NCBI RefSeq assembly: GCF_001984055.1
Contig: NZ_LYVO01000072.1
Location: forward strand, 1-39,936
Direction: 5' to 3'
Source: Variovorax sp. KK3
GTDB lineage: Bacteria > Pseudomonadota > Gammaproteobacteria > Burkholderiales > Burkholderiaceae_C
DNA: 39,936 nt
Each line of letters begins with the position of its first letter. Positions within the stretch are counted from its first letter, which is position 1. Below are positions 1 through 7,599 of the stretch, piece by piece. A program made the translations under genes and the position numbers. The notes under the pieces were generated by a model, which saw only the letters and a program-made list of their open reading frames with translations, had not been told where the DNA came from and did no database searches.

Positions 1-523
1 GCTGCTGCACCTTCTCGAGCAGCAGGTGGTAGAGCGAGCCGATGCCGACGCTGCCGTAGCTCAGCGGCTGGTCGGGCGACTTGCGTGCCAGCGCGATCAG
101 CTCGTCGACGTTGTTGGCCGGCAGGTCCTTGCGGGCCACGAAGACCATCACGGCATCGGCCACCGGATGCACCAGGCGGAAGTCCTCGGCCTTGAGCTTG
201 ACGGCCGCATTGGCCAGCGGCGAGAGGATCGTTTCGTTGGGCGATCCCTGGAAGATCATGTGGCCGTCGGCCGGCGCCGCCAGCACCTTCTGCGCCGCCA
301 GCGCGCCGCTGACGCCGCCGAGGTTGTCCACCAGCACCTGCTGTCCCAGCTCCTTGCCGAGCGGCGTGGTGAAGATGCGCGCCGTCGCGTCCGACGGTCC
401 GCCGGCGGGATAGGGGACCATCAGGGTCACCGGCTTGGTGGGGTAGGTCTGGGCGGATGCGGCGCCGGTGGCGAGCAGAAGGCCGCAGAGAAGCAGGCGC
501 GAGCGCTGGAAGAGCGTGTTCAT
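1..523 (-). CDS. Bug-family (TctC) tripartite tricarboxylate transporter substrate-binding protein, 5' part
   Basis: Periplasmic solute-binding protein of the Bug/TctC type, which captures organic acids for a tripartite transporter or signals their presence. The gene reads leftward from ATG at 521-523 and runs off the window edge, so only about 174 of the usual 320-330 residues are seen. Residues 1-24 form a signal peptide (RSRLLLCGLLLATGAASA, cleavage before QTYP). The typical N-terminal start of the mature protein follows (YPTKPVTLMVPYPAGGPSDATAR written with gaps: YPTKPVT...VPYPAGGPSD), then the ligand-loop region with GQQVLVDNLGG and a GSPNETILSP segment. It is divergent from the LysR gene at 636, which may regulate it. 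Substrate cannot be told; these proteins are highly paralogous in Comamonadaceae. Confidence 0.9.
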   Translation of the reverse strand, partial: MNTLFQRSRLLLCGLLLATGAASAQTYPTKPVTLMVPYPAGGPSDATARIFTTPLGKELGQQVLVDNLGGVSGALAAQKVLAAPADGHMIFQGSPNETILSPLANAAVKLKAEDFRLVHPVADAVMVFVARKDLPANNVDELIALARKSPDQPLSYGSVGIGSLYHLLLEKVQQ

Positions 524-576
524 CGGAGCTCCGGAGGTGGGGTGCGGCAATCGTAGAAGTCGCGGTTTCCAACGTC

Positions 577-617
577 CAATGCATTGTTGTCTGCATTAGC
601 ATGAGTCCGATGTATTG
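577..617. promoter_or_regulatory. Inverted repeats between the divergent Bug and LysR genes
   Basis: The 112-base gap between the two divergent genes holds a perfect palindrome CAATGCATTG (577-586). Its left part CAATGCAT is repeated in inverted form with one mismatch as ATGTATTG at 610-617. LysR proteins usually bind such dyads in the gap between themselves and a divergent target, so this is a plausible operator pair for the regulator at 636. No clear sigma-70 promoter pair was recognised here. Binding is inferred only from position and symmetry. Confidence 0.4.
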
Positions 618-635
618 TTTTCCCGATCTCCTTCC

Positions 636-1520
636 ATGACGCTGGTCCAGCTGAGACACCTGATTTCCGTTGCGCAAACCGGCTCGTTCAGCAAGTCGGC
701 CGATGCCCTCTGCCTGACCCAGTCGGCCCTGAGCCGCAGCATTCGCGCGCTGGAAGAAGAGCTGGGCATTGTCCTGTTCGACCGCGTTGGCCGGCACAAC
801 GAACTCACGGCCTTCGGGCGCGAGATGCTGGAGCGCGCGCGCCAGCTGGTGTTCGAGGCCGACGAGCTGCGCGACAGCGGCCGCCAGCAGCGCGAAGGCG
901 AGGGCGGCGTGTTCCGTGTCGGGCTCGGCTCGGGGCCGGGGGCGATGCTGATGACGCCCTTCCTCATGCACATGGCGACGCGGCACCCGAGGGTGCGCGT
1001 TTCGGTGGCACGCGGCGGCACCGACCTGCTGGCGCAGGCCCTGCGCGAACGCACGCTCGATGCGCTCGTGGTGGACGCGCGCTCGCTCAAGCCGGCGCCC
1101 GACCTCAACGTGAGCCTGGTGTCCGAGATGCGCGGCACCTTTCTTTGCCGCGACGGCCATCCGCTCACGCGGCTCGACCATCCGGTGCGCTTCGAGGACG
1201 TGCAGCACTATCCGATCGCGTCCATCCCCCTGAGCGACGAAGTGGCTCGCACCCTGGTCGAGGCTTACGGGCCCGAGGCGCATCCCGCGCATTGCGTGAC
1301 CGTGCAGTGCGAGGAAATCCCGAGCCTGGTCGAGGTGGTGCGCCGCAGCGACGCGGTGCTGCTTTCCATCCGCGCGGCGGCACCCGACCTGGTCGAGCTG
1401 CAGATGGAGCCGCCACTCGACGGCATCGCGCGGTTCGGCCTGGTCACGCTGAGCCGGCGGACCGAGGCGCCGGCGCTGGTCATCCTGCGCAAGCTGGTGC
1501 AGGACCTGATGCACGACTGA
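636..1520 (+). CDS. LysR-family transcriptional regulator
   Basis: A 294-residue LysR regulator. The winged helix-turn-helix occupies about residues 2-60 (LRHLISVAQTGSFSKSADAL, then LTQSALSRSIRALEEELG and LFDR), followed by the linker helix and a LysR substrate-binding domain to the C-terminus. The ATG at 636 is preferred because LysR proteins nearly always start a few residues before the LRHL motif; an upstream in-frame TTG at 615 would add seven residues of no family resemblance. It is divergent from a Bug solute-binding gene, an arrangement common in Comamonadaceae and suggesting control of that gene by an organic-acid effector. The effector is unknown. It converges on the dehydrogenase gene ending at 1539. 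Confidence 0.9.
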   Translation: MTLVQLRHLISVAQTGSFSKSADALCLTQSALSRSIRALEEELGIVLFDRVGRHNELTAFGREMLERARQLVFEADELRDSGRQQREGEGGVFRVGLGSGPGAMLMTPFLMHMATRHPRVRVSVARGGTDLLAQALRERTLDALVVDARSLKPAPDLNVSLVSEMRGTFLCRDGHPLTRLDHPVRFEDVQHYPIASIPLSDEVARTLVEAYGPEAHPAHCVTVQCEEIPSLVEVVRRSDAVLLSIRAAAPDLVELQMEPPLDGIARFGLVTLSRRTEAPALVILRKLVQDLMHD

Positions 1521-1538
1521 GCGCCGCGCGCTTCGGCC

Positions 1539-2807
1539 TCAGGCGCCAGCGAAGGCGAAGTCGACCTCGGGCGCGAGCCCGCTCACGATGTGCGCGATCG
1601 ACTTGCCCGAGCCGCAGGCATGGGTCCAGCCCAGCGTGCCGTGGCCGGTGTTCAGGAACAGGTTGGCCAGCCGCGTGCGGCCGATCAGCGGCACGTTGCT
1701 CGGGGTGGCGGGGCGCAGGCCGGTCCAGAACTGGGCCTGCGCGGTGTCGCCGGCGCCAGGGAACAACTCTTCCACGCGGCGCACGATGGCTTCGCAGCGC
1801 ACGCGGTTGAGGTCGCGGTCGTAGCCGTTGAGCTCGGCCGTGCCTGCGATGCGCATGCGGTCGCCGGTGGCCGAGGTGTAGCGCGAGAAAACGAGCTTGT
1901 ATTCGTCGTCGGTCAGCGAGACCTGGTAGGCCTTCGATGCGTCCTTGACCGGCAGCGTCACCGAGTAGCCCTTGGCCGGATAGATGGGCAGCCGGATGCC
2001 GAGCGGCGCCGCATGGATCGGCGACAGCGAGCCCATGGCCAGCACGACGGCGTCGCCGCGGATGCGCTGGAAGCGGCCTTCGCTGTCGGTGGCTTCGACG
2101 TGGTCGATGCGGCCGCCGGCTTCGCGCAGCGCGGTCACGGTGTGGCTCATCAGGAACTTCACGCCATCCGCTCGGGCCAAGGCGACCAGTTCGCGCGCGA
2201 AGCGGTTGGCGTCGCCCGATTCGTCTTCGGCCGTGTAGGTGGCGCCGGCCAGCTGCGGGCGGATGTGCGCCAGGGCGGGCTCGATGCGAACGGCCTCGTC
2301 GGCCGAGATCACGCGGCGCTCGCAGCCCAGGGCGCGCATCTGCTCGGCGGGCGCGAGCGCACCGTCGAACTCCTTCTGCGTCGTGTAGAAGTGCAGGATG
2401 CCCTGCGCGCGCTGGTCATACTGGATGCCCTTGTCGCTGCGCAACTGCTGCAGCAGGGCGCGGCTGTACGTGCCCAGGCGCACGATCTGCTCGATGTTGC
2501 GGCGCGTGCGCGCCGGCGTGCATTCGCGCAGGAAGGACAGGCCCCAGAGCCACTGGCGCATGTCGGCGCGCAGGCGAAAGAGCAGCGGCGCGTCTTCCTT
2601 GCCCAGCCACTGCAGCAGCTTGAGCGGTGCGCCCGGGTTGGCCCAGGGTTCAGCGTGGCTGACCGAGATCTGGCCGCCGTTGGCGAAGCTGGTTTCGGCG
2701 GCCGGCGTGGCCTGGCGGTCGACAACGGTCACGTCGTGGCCTAGCTGGCGGAGGTAATAGGCGGAAGTGACGCCGAGCAGGCCGGCGCCGAGAACGATCA
2801 CATGCAT
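1539..2807 (-). CDS. dadA: D-amino acid dehydrogenase / glycine-oxidase-like FAD oxidoreductase (DadA family)
   Basis: A 422-residue FAD enzyme of the DAO/DadA family, which removes hydrogen from the alpha carbon of D-amino acids (or glycine) giving a 2-oxo acid and ammonia and passing electrons to the respiratory chain. The N-terminal dinucleotide fold shows GAGLLG at residues 7-12 and a VVDR strand end; TSFANGGQISVSHAEPWANP and the C-terminal FWTGLRPATPSNVPLIG and NTGHGTLGWTHACGSG are DadA signatures. The ATG at 2807 is chosen because it sits directly before the FAD motif. The mRNA leader carries a tandem glycine riboswitch and hairpin, so glycine is the likely signal and possibly the substrate. 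It is not next to an alanine racemase gene, unlike enteric dadA, so the symbol is given for the family and the true substrate may be glycine. Confidence 0.85.
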   Translation of the reverse strand: MHVIVLGAGLLGVTSAYYLRQLGHDVTVVDRQATPAAETSFANGGQISVSHAEPWANPGAPLKLLQWLGKEDAPLLFRLRADMRQWLWGLSFLRECTPARTRRNIEQIVRLGTYSRALLQQLRSDKGIQYDQRAQGILHFYTTQKEFDGALAPAEQMRALGCERRVISADEAVRIEPALAHIRPQLAGATYTAEDESGDANRFARELVALARADGVKFLMSHTVTALREAGGRIDHVEATDSEGRFQRIRGDAVVLAMGSLSPIHAAPLGIRLPIYPAKGYSVTLPVKDASKAYQVSLTDDEYKLVFSRYTSATGDRMRIAGTAELNGYDRDLNRVRCEAIVRRVEELFPGAGDTAQAQFWTGLRPATPSNVPLIGRTRLANLFLNTGHGTLGWTHACGSGKSIAHIVSGLAPEVDFAFAGA

Positions 2808-2872
2808 TTCGAGAACCTTCGAGGTTGCAGTGTTCGAACGCGATGGACCGGCATGCCTGAGCAGATGAACAA

Positions 2873-2898
2873 GCAACCGGACGCTGCGTCCGAGTTGC
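2873..2898 (-). terminator. Terminator-like hairpin between riboswitch and dadA (expression platform candidate)
   Basis: Read on the minus strand, GCAAC pairs with GTTGC and inside it CGGACGC pairs with GCGTCCG around a single A, giving about 12 base pairs with one bulge. It is followed by TTGTTC, a short T-rich tail. It lies 10 bases downstream of the second glycine aptamer and about 65 bases before the start codon, the place expected for a transcription-terminating expression platform. The weak T tract leaves termination uncertain. Confidence 0.5.
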
Positions 2899-2907
2899 CG
2901 CTCCCCC

Positions 2908-3106
2908 TGTCCTCGGTACCTGAGAGATTCACCCGCTGCGCCCGCAGCGGGTTTGCTCCTTCGGTGCATCGCGTGCTGCGATGGCTCTCCAGACGGCTTT
3001 GACAGTTGGTGCAGTACAGGCCCGCTTGCGCGAGCCGACCTGAGCGTTTATGGGAGTTTGCGCCTTCGGTGGGGCCGCCCCTGGCGGGCCCGCTCTCCTG
3101 CAGTGC
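2908..3106 (-). promoter_or_regulatory. Tandem glycine riboswitch upstream of dadA
   Basis: Two glycine aptamers lie in series on the minus strand. Aptamer I, about 3104 to 3031, shows GGAGAGCG, then ACCGAAGGCGCAAAC, then AAACGCTCAGGTC. Aptamer II, about 2996 to 2911, shows CTGGAGAGCC, then CACCGAAGGAGCAAACCC, then GAATCTCTCAGGTACCGAGG. The GGAGAG, CCGAAGG-GCAAA and CTCAGGT blocks in that order, twice, are the consensus of the gcvT-type glycine riboswitch. It is transcribed from the promoter at 3112-3140 and leads into the dadA-like gene. Confidence 0.93.
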
Positions 3107-3111
3107 GGCGG

Positions 3112-3140
3112 ATTGTAGTGGGCGCGGGTCGAGCCACCAA
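3112..3140 (-). promoter_or_regulatory. dadA: Sigma-70 promoter for the glycine riboswitch / dadA transcript
   Basis: On the minus strand a -35 box TTGGTG (3140-3135) and a -10 box TACAAT (3117-3112) are separated by exactly 17 bases. The predicted start of transcription, near 3105, coincides with the first bases of aptamer I, which strongly supports both calls. The -35 box abuts the stop codon of the regulator gene ending at 3144. Confidence 0.75.
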
Positions 3141-3143
3141 GCC

Positions 3144-3878
3144 TCAGGTTCGGCGCAGCCGCGTGAACAGCTCGAACTCCCAGTTGCGCATGCCCAGCAG
3201 CAGCGTGTATCCCTCGCGCTCCTTGGGCGACAGCTTCTGGTCGGTCTGGTGCTGCTGGGCGAAGTCCTGCGCCACGCGCTGCAGGCGGTCGAGGAAGGCC
3301 GGCGCCAGCGACCGGCTGATGGAGCCGTGCACCAGCAGCAGGCCTTCGGCGGGGCCGTCGAAGCCGCCGCGATAGTAGTCGAGCACGACGTTCTCGCGGA
3401 AGAAATCCATCACCGGGCCGTGCGGGCGCCAGCGGAAGGTCTTGGCCAGCTTGAGCCGGTAGCGGTTGAGCGGCCGCAGCTCGATGATGCCGATGCGGTC
3501 GAGCTGGGCCAGGTAGCCGATGCATTCCGCCTCGTTGATGCGGTAGGCCGCCACGATCTGCTCCAGGGTCCATTGGCTCAGCACGCAGATGGCCAGCAGC
3601 AGCAGCTTCTTGTCCTTGACCACCGCCTTTTCCTGCTCCAGCGTCAGTTCCTTGAGCAGGGGCTGGGAGTCCGCGACACGCCGCGCCAGCTCGGCGAAGT
3701 CGATCTTGAGCGCGCGGCAGATCGCGTCCACCCGCGTCAGGGGCATGTCGCCCTTGGCCAGCATGCGCTTCACGCTCGATTCGGCCATGTCCAGCGACTT
3801 GGCCAGGTCCGCGTAGGTCATGTGGGCGGTCTTGAGCTCGTTCTTGAGGGCCTGGATCAAGTCGACGGTGGTGCTCAT
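3144..3878 (-). CDS. XRE-type helix-turn-helix transcriptional regulator
   Basis: A 244-residue protein with a Cro/C1-type helix-turn-helix at about residues 8-65 (MTYADLAKSLDMAESSVKRM, then LTRVDAICRALKIDFAEL). The remaining 180 residues contain a helical segment (VKDKKLLLLAICVLSQWTL) and a region RPHGPVMDFFRENVVLDYYR with no domain that I can name; it may sense a ligand or form dimers. An AGAAGG element lies 13 bases before the ATG at 3878. Reading could in principle be extended far upstream, but that would overlap the divergent membrane-protein gene and lacks protein-like composition. It is divergent from the gene at 4002, with inverted repeats in the gap, so local regulation is plausible. 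Confidence 0.85.
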   Translation of the reverse strand: MSTTVDLIQALKNELKTAHMTYADLAKSLDMAESSVKRMLAKGDMPLTRVDAICRALKIDFAELARRVADSQPLLKELTLEQEKAVVKDKKLLLLAICVLSQWTLEQIVAAYRINEAECIGYLAQLDRIGIIELRPLNRYRLKLAKTFRWRPHGPVMDFFRENVVLDYYRGGFDGPAEGLLLVHGSISRSLAPAFLDRLQRVAQDFAQQHQTDQKLSPKEREGYTLLLGMRNWEFELFTRLRRT

Positions 3879-3884
3879 GGTTCG

Positions 3885-3940
3885 GGTATTGCCTTCTGAT
3901 ACCGGGGGGTGTGAAAAAGTACTCCGTATCGATTCTCGAT
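3885..3940. promoter_or_regulatory. Two inverted repeats in the XRE/membrane-protein divergent gap
   Basis: GGTAT at 3885-3889 and ATACC at 3899-3903 form an inverted repeat with a nine-base spacer, lying just upstream of the XRE start codon. A second one, ATCGA-TTC-TCGAT, lies at 3928-3940. A TTGACA hexamer is at 3954-3959 on the plus strand but lacks a good -10 partner. These are candidate operators for the XRE protein; no binding evidence exists in the sequence beyond symmetry and position. Confidence 0.35.
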
Positions 3941-4001
3941 GCCTCCCGCGCGATTGACAACCTACATTCCGCGGCACCGAATCAGACCCCCGGAGCCCGA
4001 A

Positions 4002-4850
4002 ATGACCTTGTCTTTCCTGTCGTCGTTGACCCCCCGCGAACGTGCTCTCGTCTACTTCTTCGCCTCCCTGACGCTGGTCGCGATGTTCGGCCCGCCGCTG
4101 GTAGCCTCCGGCCTGGGCGGGGCCCCCTTCGCCGACGACCGCGGCCTGCCCGGCATTCCCCACGCGCTGGACGTGTTGAGCAACCTGCCCTTCGCGGCGC
4201 TCGGCCTCTGGGGCCTGCGCTGGCTGCACTGGCACGAGCGGGCCCACGAAGACGTGCAGGACACCGTGCCGCAGCAACTGCTGGCCCAGCCGCCGGTCAA
4301 CCTGCTCGACTGCGCCTGGTTGTTCTTTGCCGGGCTGATCCTCACGGCCGCCGGCTCGGCCTTCTATCACCTGCAGCCCGATGCCCTGCGCCTGGCCGCC
4401 GACCGTGCCGGGATGACGGTGGCCTTCGCCGGGCTCATCGGTTGCGCGGTCTGCGAGCGGGTCAGCGCCCGGGCCGGCTGGGTGGCGGCCTGGTTCGTGC
4501 TCGGCAGCGGCCTGCTGGCGGTGGCCATCTCGCAGCAGACGGGCGACGTGCTGCCCTGGGGGATGCTCCAGTTCGGCGGCATGGTGCTGGTGCTGGTGCT
4601 CGCGATGACCCGTCCGGTGCGCGGTGCGATCGGGCTGCGCCTGGGCTGGGTGATCTTTTTCTACGGCCTGGCCAAGCTGTTCGAGATCTCGGACCACGCG
4701 ATCTACGAGGCGACGCACCATCTCGTGTCCGGCAACAGCCTCAAGCACCTGACGGCGGCCATGGCAGCCCTGCCCGTTCTGCATGCGCTCCAGGCCATGG
4801 GGCGCGAGACGCTGCGGCACAATCCGAGCGCGGCCGCCGTGACGGCCTGA
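4002..4850 (+). CDS. CREST-superfamily (alkaline ceramidase-like) membrane protein
   Basis: A 282-residue integral membrane protein with about seven hydrophobic segments. It carries the SxxxH motif (S119-A-F-Y-H123) followed by D134, which in the CREST superfamily (ceramidases, PAQR receptors) bind a catalytic zinc. The third metal motif, normally HxxxH near the C-terminus, reads N245-S-L-K-H249 here, so one expected histidine is an asparagine; H239-H240 lie just before and could compensate. The start at 4002 is preferred over an ATG at 3939 because GGAG lies seven bases upstream and the protein then begins before the first helix. It is followed after 28 bases by an acyltransferase fusion, suggesting a role in membrane lipid turnover. 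The hydrolase activity is inferred. Confidence 0.65.
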   Translation: MTLSFLSSLTPRERALVYFFASLTLVAMFGPPLVASGLGGAPFADDRGLPGIPHALDVLSNLPFAALGLWGLRWLHWHERAHEDVQDTVPQQLLAQPPVNLLDCAWLFFAGLILTAAGSAFYHLQPDALRLAADRAGMTVAFAGLIGCAVCERVSARAGWVAAWFVLGSGLLAVAISQQTGDVLPWGMLQFGGMVLVLVLAMTRPVRGAIGLRLGWVIFFYGLAKLFEISDHAIYEATHHLVSGNSLKHLTAAMAALPVLHALQAMGRETLRHNPSAAAVTA

Positions 4851-4878
4851 AGCTCAGGAGCCCGCAAGGGTCAATCGA

Positions 4879-6843
4879 ATGACAACACCCGCCGATGCCG
4901 CCACGCTGGCCTGCGCGCCCGCAACGGACGCGCACGCCAACCAGTTCGCACTGCTGGGCCAGCGGCGCTTCGCTCCTTTCTTCTGGACCCAGTTCGCCGG
5001 CGCTGCGAACGACAACCTCTTCAAGTTCGCCTTCACCGTGATGGTGACCTACCAGCTGCAGCTGGCGTGGATGCCGCCGGCCATGGCGGGCCTGGTGATC
5101 GGTGCGCTGTTCATCCTGCCCTTCCTGCTGTTCTCGGCCACGGCGGGCCAGCTCACCGACAAGTACGACAAGACGAAGATGATCCGCTTCGTCAAGAACC
5201 TCGAGATCGCGATCATGGCGCTGGCCGCCTGGGGCTTCATGCGCGCCGACGCGGTGCTGCTGCTGGCCTGCGTGTTCCTCATGGGGCTGCACTCCACGCT
5301 CTTCGGGCCGGTCAAGTTCGCCTACCTGCCGCAGGTGCTCGATCCGCGCGAGCTCACCGGCGGCAACGGCATGGTCGAAATGGGCACCTTCGTCGCCATC
5401 CTGCTCGGGCAGGTGGCCGGCGGCCTGCTGGTCGCGCTGCCGGGCGTCGGCCACACCACCGTGGCGGTGGCGTGCCTGGCGCTGGCGCTGGTGGGTCGAG
5501 GCGTCGCGCAGGCCATTCCGCGGGCGCCGGCCACCGATCCGGGCCTGGTGATCAACTGGAACCCGGTCAGCGAGACCTGGCGCAACCTGCGCCTCGCCCA
5601 TGGCAACCTGGTGGTGTTCCGCTCCTTGCTGGGCATTTCGTGGATGTGGTTCTTCGGCGCGGTGTTCCTGAGCCAGTTCCCCAGCTTCGCCAAGGAGGTG
5701 CTGCACGGCAACGAGCAGGTCGCCTCTTTGCTGCTGGTGGTGTTCTCGGTCGGCATCGGCATCGGCTCGCTGCTGTGCGAGACGCTGAGCCGCCGGCAAG
5801 TGGAGATCGGCCTGGTGCCGCTGGGCGCGATCGGCATGAGCGTGTTCGCCATCGACCTCTACTTCGCGTCGCGGGCGCTCCCGCCCGTGGCCGAGATGGG
5901 TCTCGCCGTCTTCGTCGGGCAGCCGGCGCATTGGCGGGTGATGGCCGACCTGGGGCTGCTGTCGCTCTTCGCCGGGCTCTACAGCGTGCCGATGTACGCG
6001 CTGATCCAACTGCGCAGCCAGCCCACGCACCGGGCACGCATCATCGCAGCCAACAACATCCTCAATGCGCTGTTCATGATCGCCAGCGCCGTCATCGCCG
6101 GGGCGCTGCTCCAGGCCGGCTTCACGATCCCGCAGATCTTCCTCTTCACCGGCATCGCCAACGCGGTGGTCGCGTTCTACATCTTCATGCTGGTGCCGGA
6201 GTACCTGCTGCGCTTCGTGGCCTGGGTGCTGTCGCGGCTGGTGTACCGCTTCGACGTGAAGGGCGAAGACCACATCCCCACCGAAGGCCCGGCCGTGCTG
6301 GTGTGCAACCACGTGAGCTTCATCGACGCGGTGCTGCTGATGGCGGCCAGCCCGCGGCCGATCCGCTTCATCATGGACCACCGCATCTTCCGGGTGCCGG
6401 TGCTCGGCTGGCTGTTTCGCCTGGCCAAGGCGATCCCGATCGCATCGCAGAAAGACGACCCGGCAGCCTACGAGCAGGCCTTCGCGCGTGCGGTGCAGGT
6501 ACTGCGCGAGGGGGACTTGCTCGCCATTTTTCCCGAGGGGGCGATCACGCGCGACGGCAACCTGCAGCCCTTCAAGGGCGGGGTGATGAAGATCCTCGAA
6601 GGCGCCCGCGCCGAGGGCATCGAACCACCGGTGATCCCGATGGCGCTGACCAATCTGTGGGGCTCCTACTTCAGCCGCATCGAGGTGCGTGAAGGTGAGA
6701 ACGTGGCGATGGTGCGTCCTTTCCGGCGCGGCTTCATGAGCCGGGTCGGGTTGCACGTGGGAAGCGCGATGCCGCGCGCCGAAGTGCAGCCGGAAGCCCT
6801 GCAGCAGCGCGTGAGCGGGCTGCTCGGCACCCAGCCCGGCTGA
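4879..6843 (+). CDS. MFS transporter (LplT-like) fused to PlsC-type acyltransferase
   Basis: A 654-residue fusion. Residues 1 to about 430 form a 12-helix major facilitator resembling the lysophospholipid flippase LplT (FFWTQFAGAANDNLFKFA at the N-terminus is characteristic). Residues from about 440 form a PlsC/LPLAT acyltransferase: H478-V-S-F-I-D483 is the HxxxxD catalytic motif and FPEG at 551-554 binds the phosphate. The likely role is to flip lysophospholipids inward and re-acylate them. The acyl-ACP synthetase domain found in the longer LplT-PlsC-Aas fusions is absent, so the acyl donor must come from elsewhere. An AAGG element lies ahead of the ATG at 4879. Its stop codon overlaps the next start as TGATG, showing translational coupling to the PAP2 phosphatase. 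Confidence 0.88.
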   Translation: MTTPADAATLACAPATDAHANQFALLGQRRFAPFFWTQFAGAANDNLFKFAFTVMVTYQLQLAWMPPAMAGLVIGALFILPFLLFSATAGQLTDKYDKTKMIRFVKNLEIAIMALAAWGFMRADAVLLLACVFLMGLHSTLFGPVKFAYLPQVLDPRELTGGNGMVEMGTFVAILLGQVAGGLLVALPGVGHTTVAVACLALALVGRGVAQAIPRAPATDPGLVINWNPVSETWRNLRLAHGNLVVFRSLLGISWMWFFGAVFLSQFPSFAKEVLHGNEQVASLLLVVFSVGIGIGSLLCETLSRRQVEIGLVPLGAIGMSVFAIDLYFASRALPPVAEMGLAVFVGQPAHWRVMADLGLLSLFAGLYSVPMYALIQLRSQPTHRARIIAANNILNALFMIASAVIAGALLQAGFTIPQIFLFTGIANAVVAFYIFMLVPEYLLRFVAWVLSRLVYRFDVKGEDHIPTEGPAVLVCNHVSFIDAVLLMAASPRPIRFIMDHRIFRVPVLGWLFRLAKAIPIASQKDDPAAYEQAFARAVQVLREGDLLAIFPEGAITRDGNLQPFKGGVMKILEGARAEGIEPPVIPMALTNLWGSYFSRIEVREGENVAMVRPFRRGFMSRVGLHVGSAMPRAEVQPEALQQRVSGLLGTQPG

Positions 6844-7496
6844 TGCACTTTCTGCCCGACAGCTTCTGGTACACGGTCACCTGGTTCGGTGACAGCGGCC
6901 TGCTCCTGCCGGCGGCCGCGTGGATCGCCATCTGGCTGGGCGTGCGGACGAGCACGCGGCCCATCGCCTGGCGGTGGCTGCTGCTCTTCGGCGCCGGCGG
7001 CGCCCTGGTGGCGCTGTCGAAGATCGCCTTCATGGGGTGGGGCGTCGGCAGCGCCTTCCTCAACTTCACGGGGGTCAGCGGGCACACGATGCTGGCCACC
7101 AGCGTCTGGCCGGTGGCCTTCTGGCTCGTCGCTGCACACCAGTCGCCGCGTGTGCGCCTCTCGGCCGCCATGCTGGGTTGGGTCTTCGGTGCGCTGATCG
7201 GCCTGTCCAGGCTCGCGATCTACGTGCATTCCAAGTCGGAGGTGGCTGCCGGCTTCGCCGTCGGCCTGGCCGTCAGCGGCGTCTTCGTGTGGCTGCAGCA
7301 CCAGCGCCCGCCGCCGCGGCTGCATTGGGTGCTGCTCGTGATCAGCATCTGCTCGCCCTTGCTCTTCCTGCGGCCCGGCACGCAGGCGCCGACGCACGAC
7401 GCACTCGGCGTCATCGCCGCACGCCTGGCCGGCGTCGAGCGGCCCTTCACGCGCGCCGACCTGATGCAGGGTCGGCCCCGCGCCGGTATCAGATAG
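6843..7496 (+). CDS. PAP2-family phosphatase
   Basis: A 217-residue membrane protein of the PAP2 (phosphatidate phosphatase / haloperoxidase) family with about six hydrophobic segments. Motif 2 appears as SGHTMLA near residue 80, and motif 3 as SRLAIYVHSKSE near residue 120, where the usual SRxxxxxHxxxD ends in Glu instead of Asp. The upstream motif 1 (KxxxxxxRP) is not clear. It would remove phosphate from a lipid phosphate such as phosphatidate or undecaprenyl diphosphate. The ATG overlaps the previous stop by one base, so it is probably made together with the MFS-acyltransferase. The weak motif 1 and Asp-to-Glu change make the exact substrate uncertain. Confidence 0.75.
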   Translation: MHFLPDSFWYTVTWFGDSGLLLPAAAWIAIWLGVRTSTRPIAWRWLLLFGAGGALVALSKIAFMGWGVGSAFLNFTGVSGHTMLATSVWPVAFWLVAAHQSPRVRLSAAMLGWVFGALIGLSRLAIYVHSKSEVAAGFAVGLAVSGVFVWLQHQRPPPRLHWVLLVISICSPLLFLRPGTQAPTHDALGVIAARLAGVERPFTRADLMQGRPRAGIR

Positions 7497-7599
7497 GGAT
7501 ACCGCAGGCGGCCGGATCCGCCACTGGTGCATCAATTTGAACCTCGCCGGAGTGGCGTGAACCATCATTCGCGCACCTTCACTACGCCGCGAGGCATTC

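Noticed and set aside
3144..4820. XRE regulator extended to 558 residues
   Set aside because: The extra N-terminal 314 codons are antisense to the membrane-protein gene and lack protein-like composition; the ATG at 3878 fits the helix-turn-helix.
4741..6756. A 671-codon minus-strand frame opposite the MFS-acyltransferase gene
   Set aside because: His/Arg/Gln-rich shadow frame; the plus-strand gene has full catalytic motifs and coupling to its neighbour.
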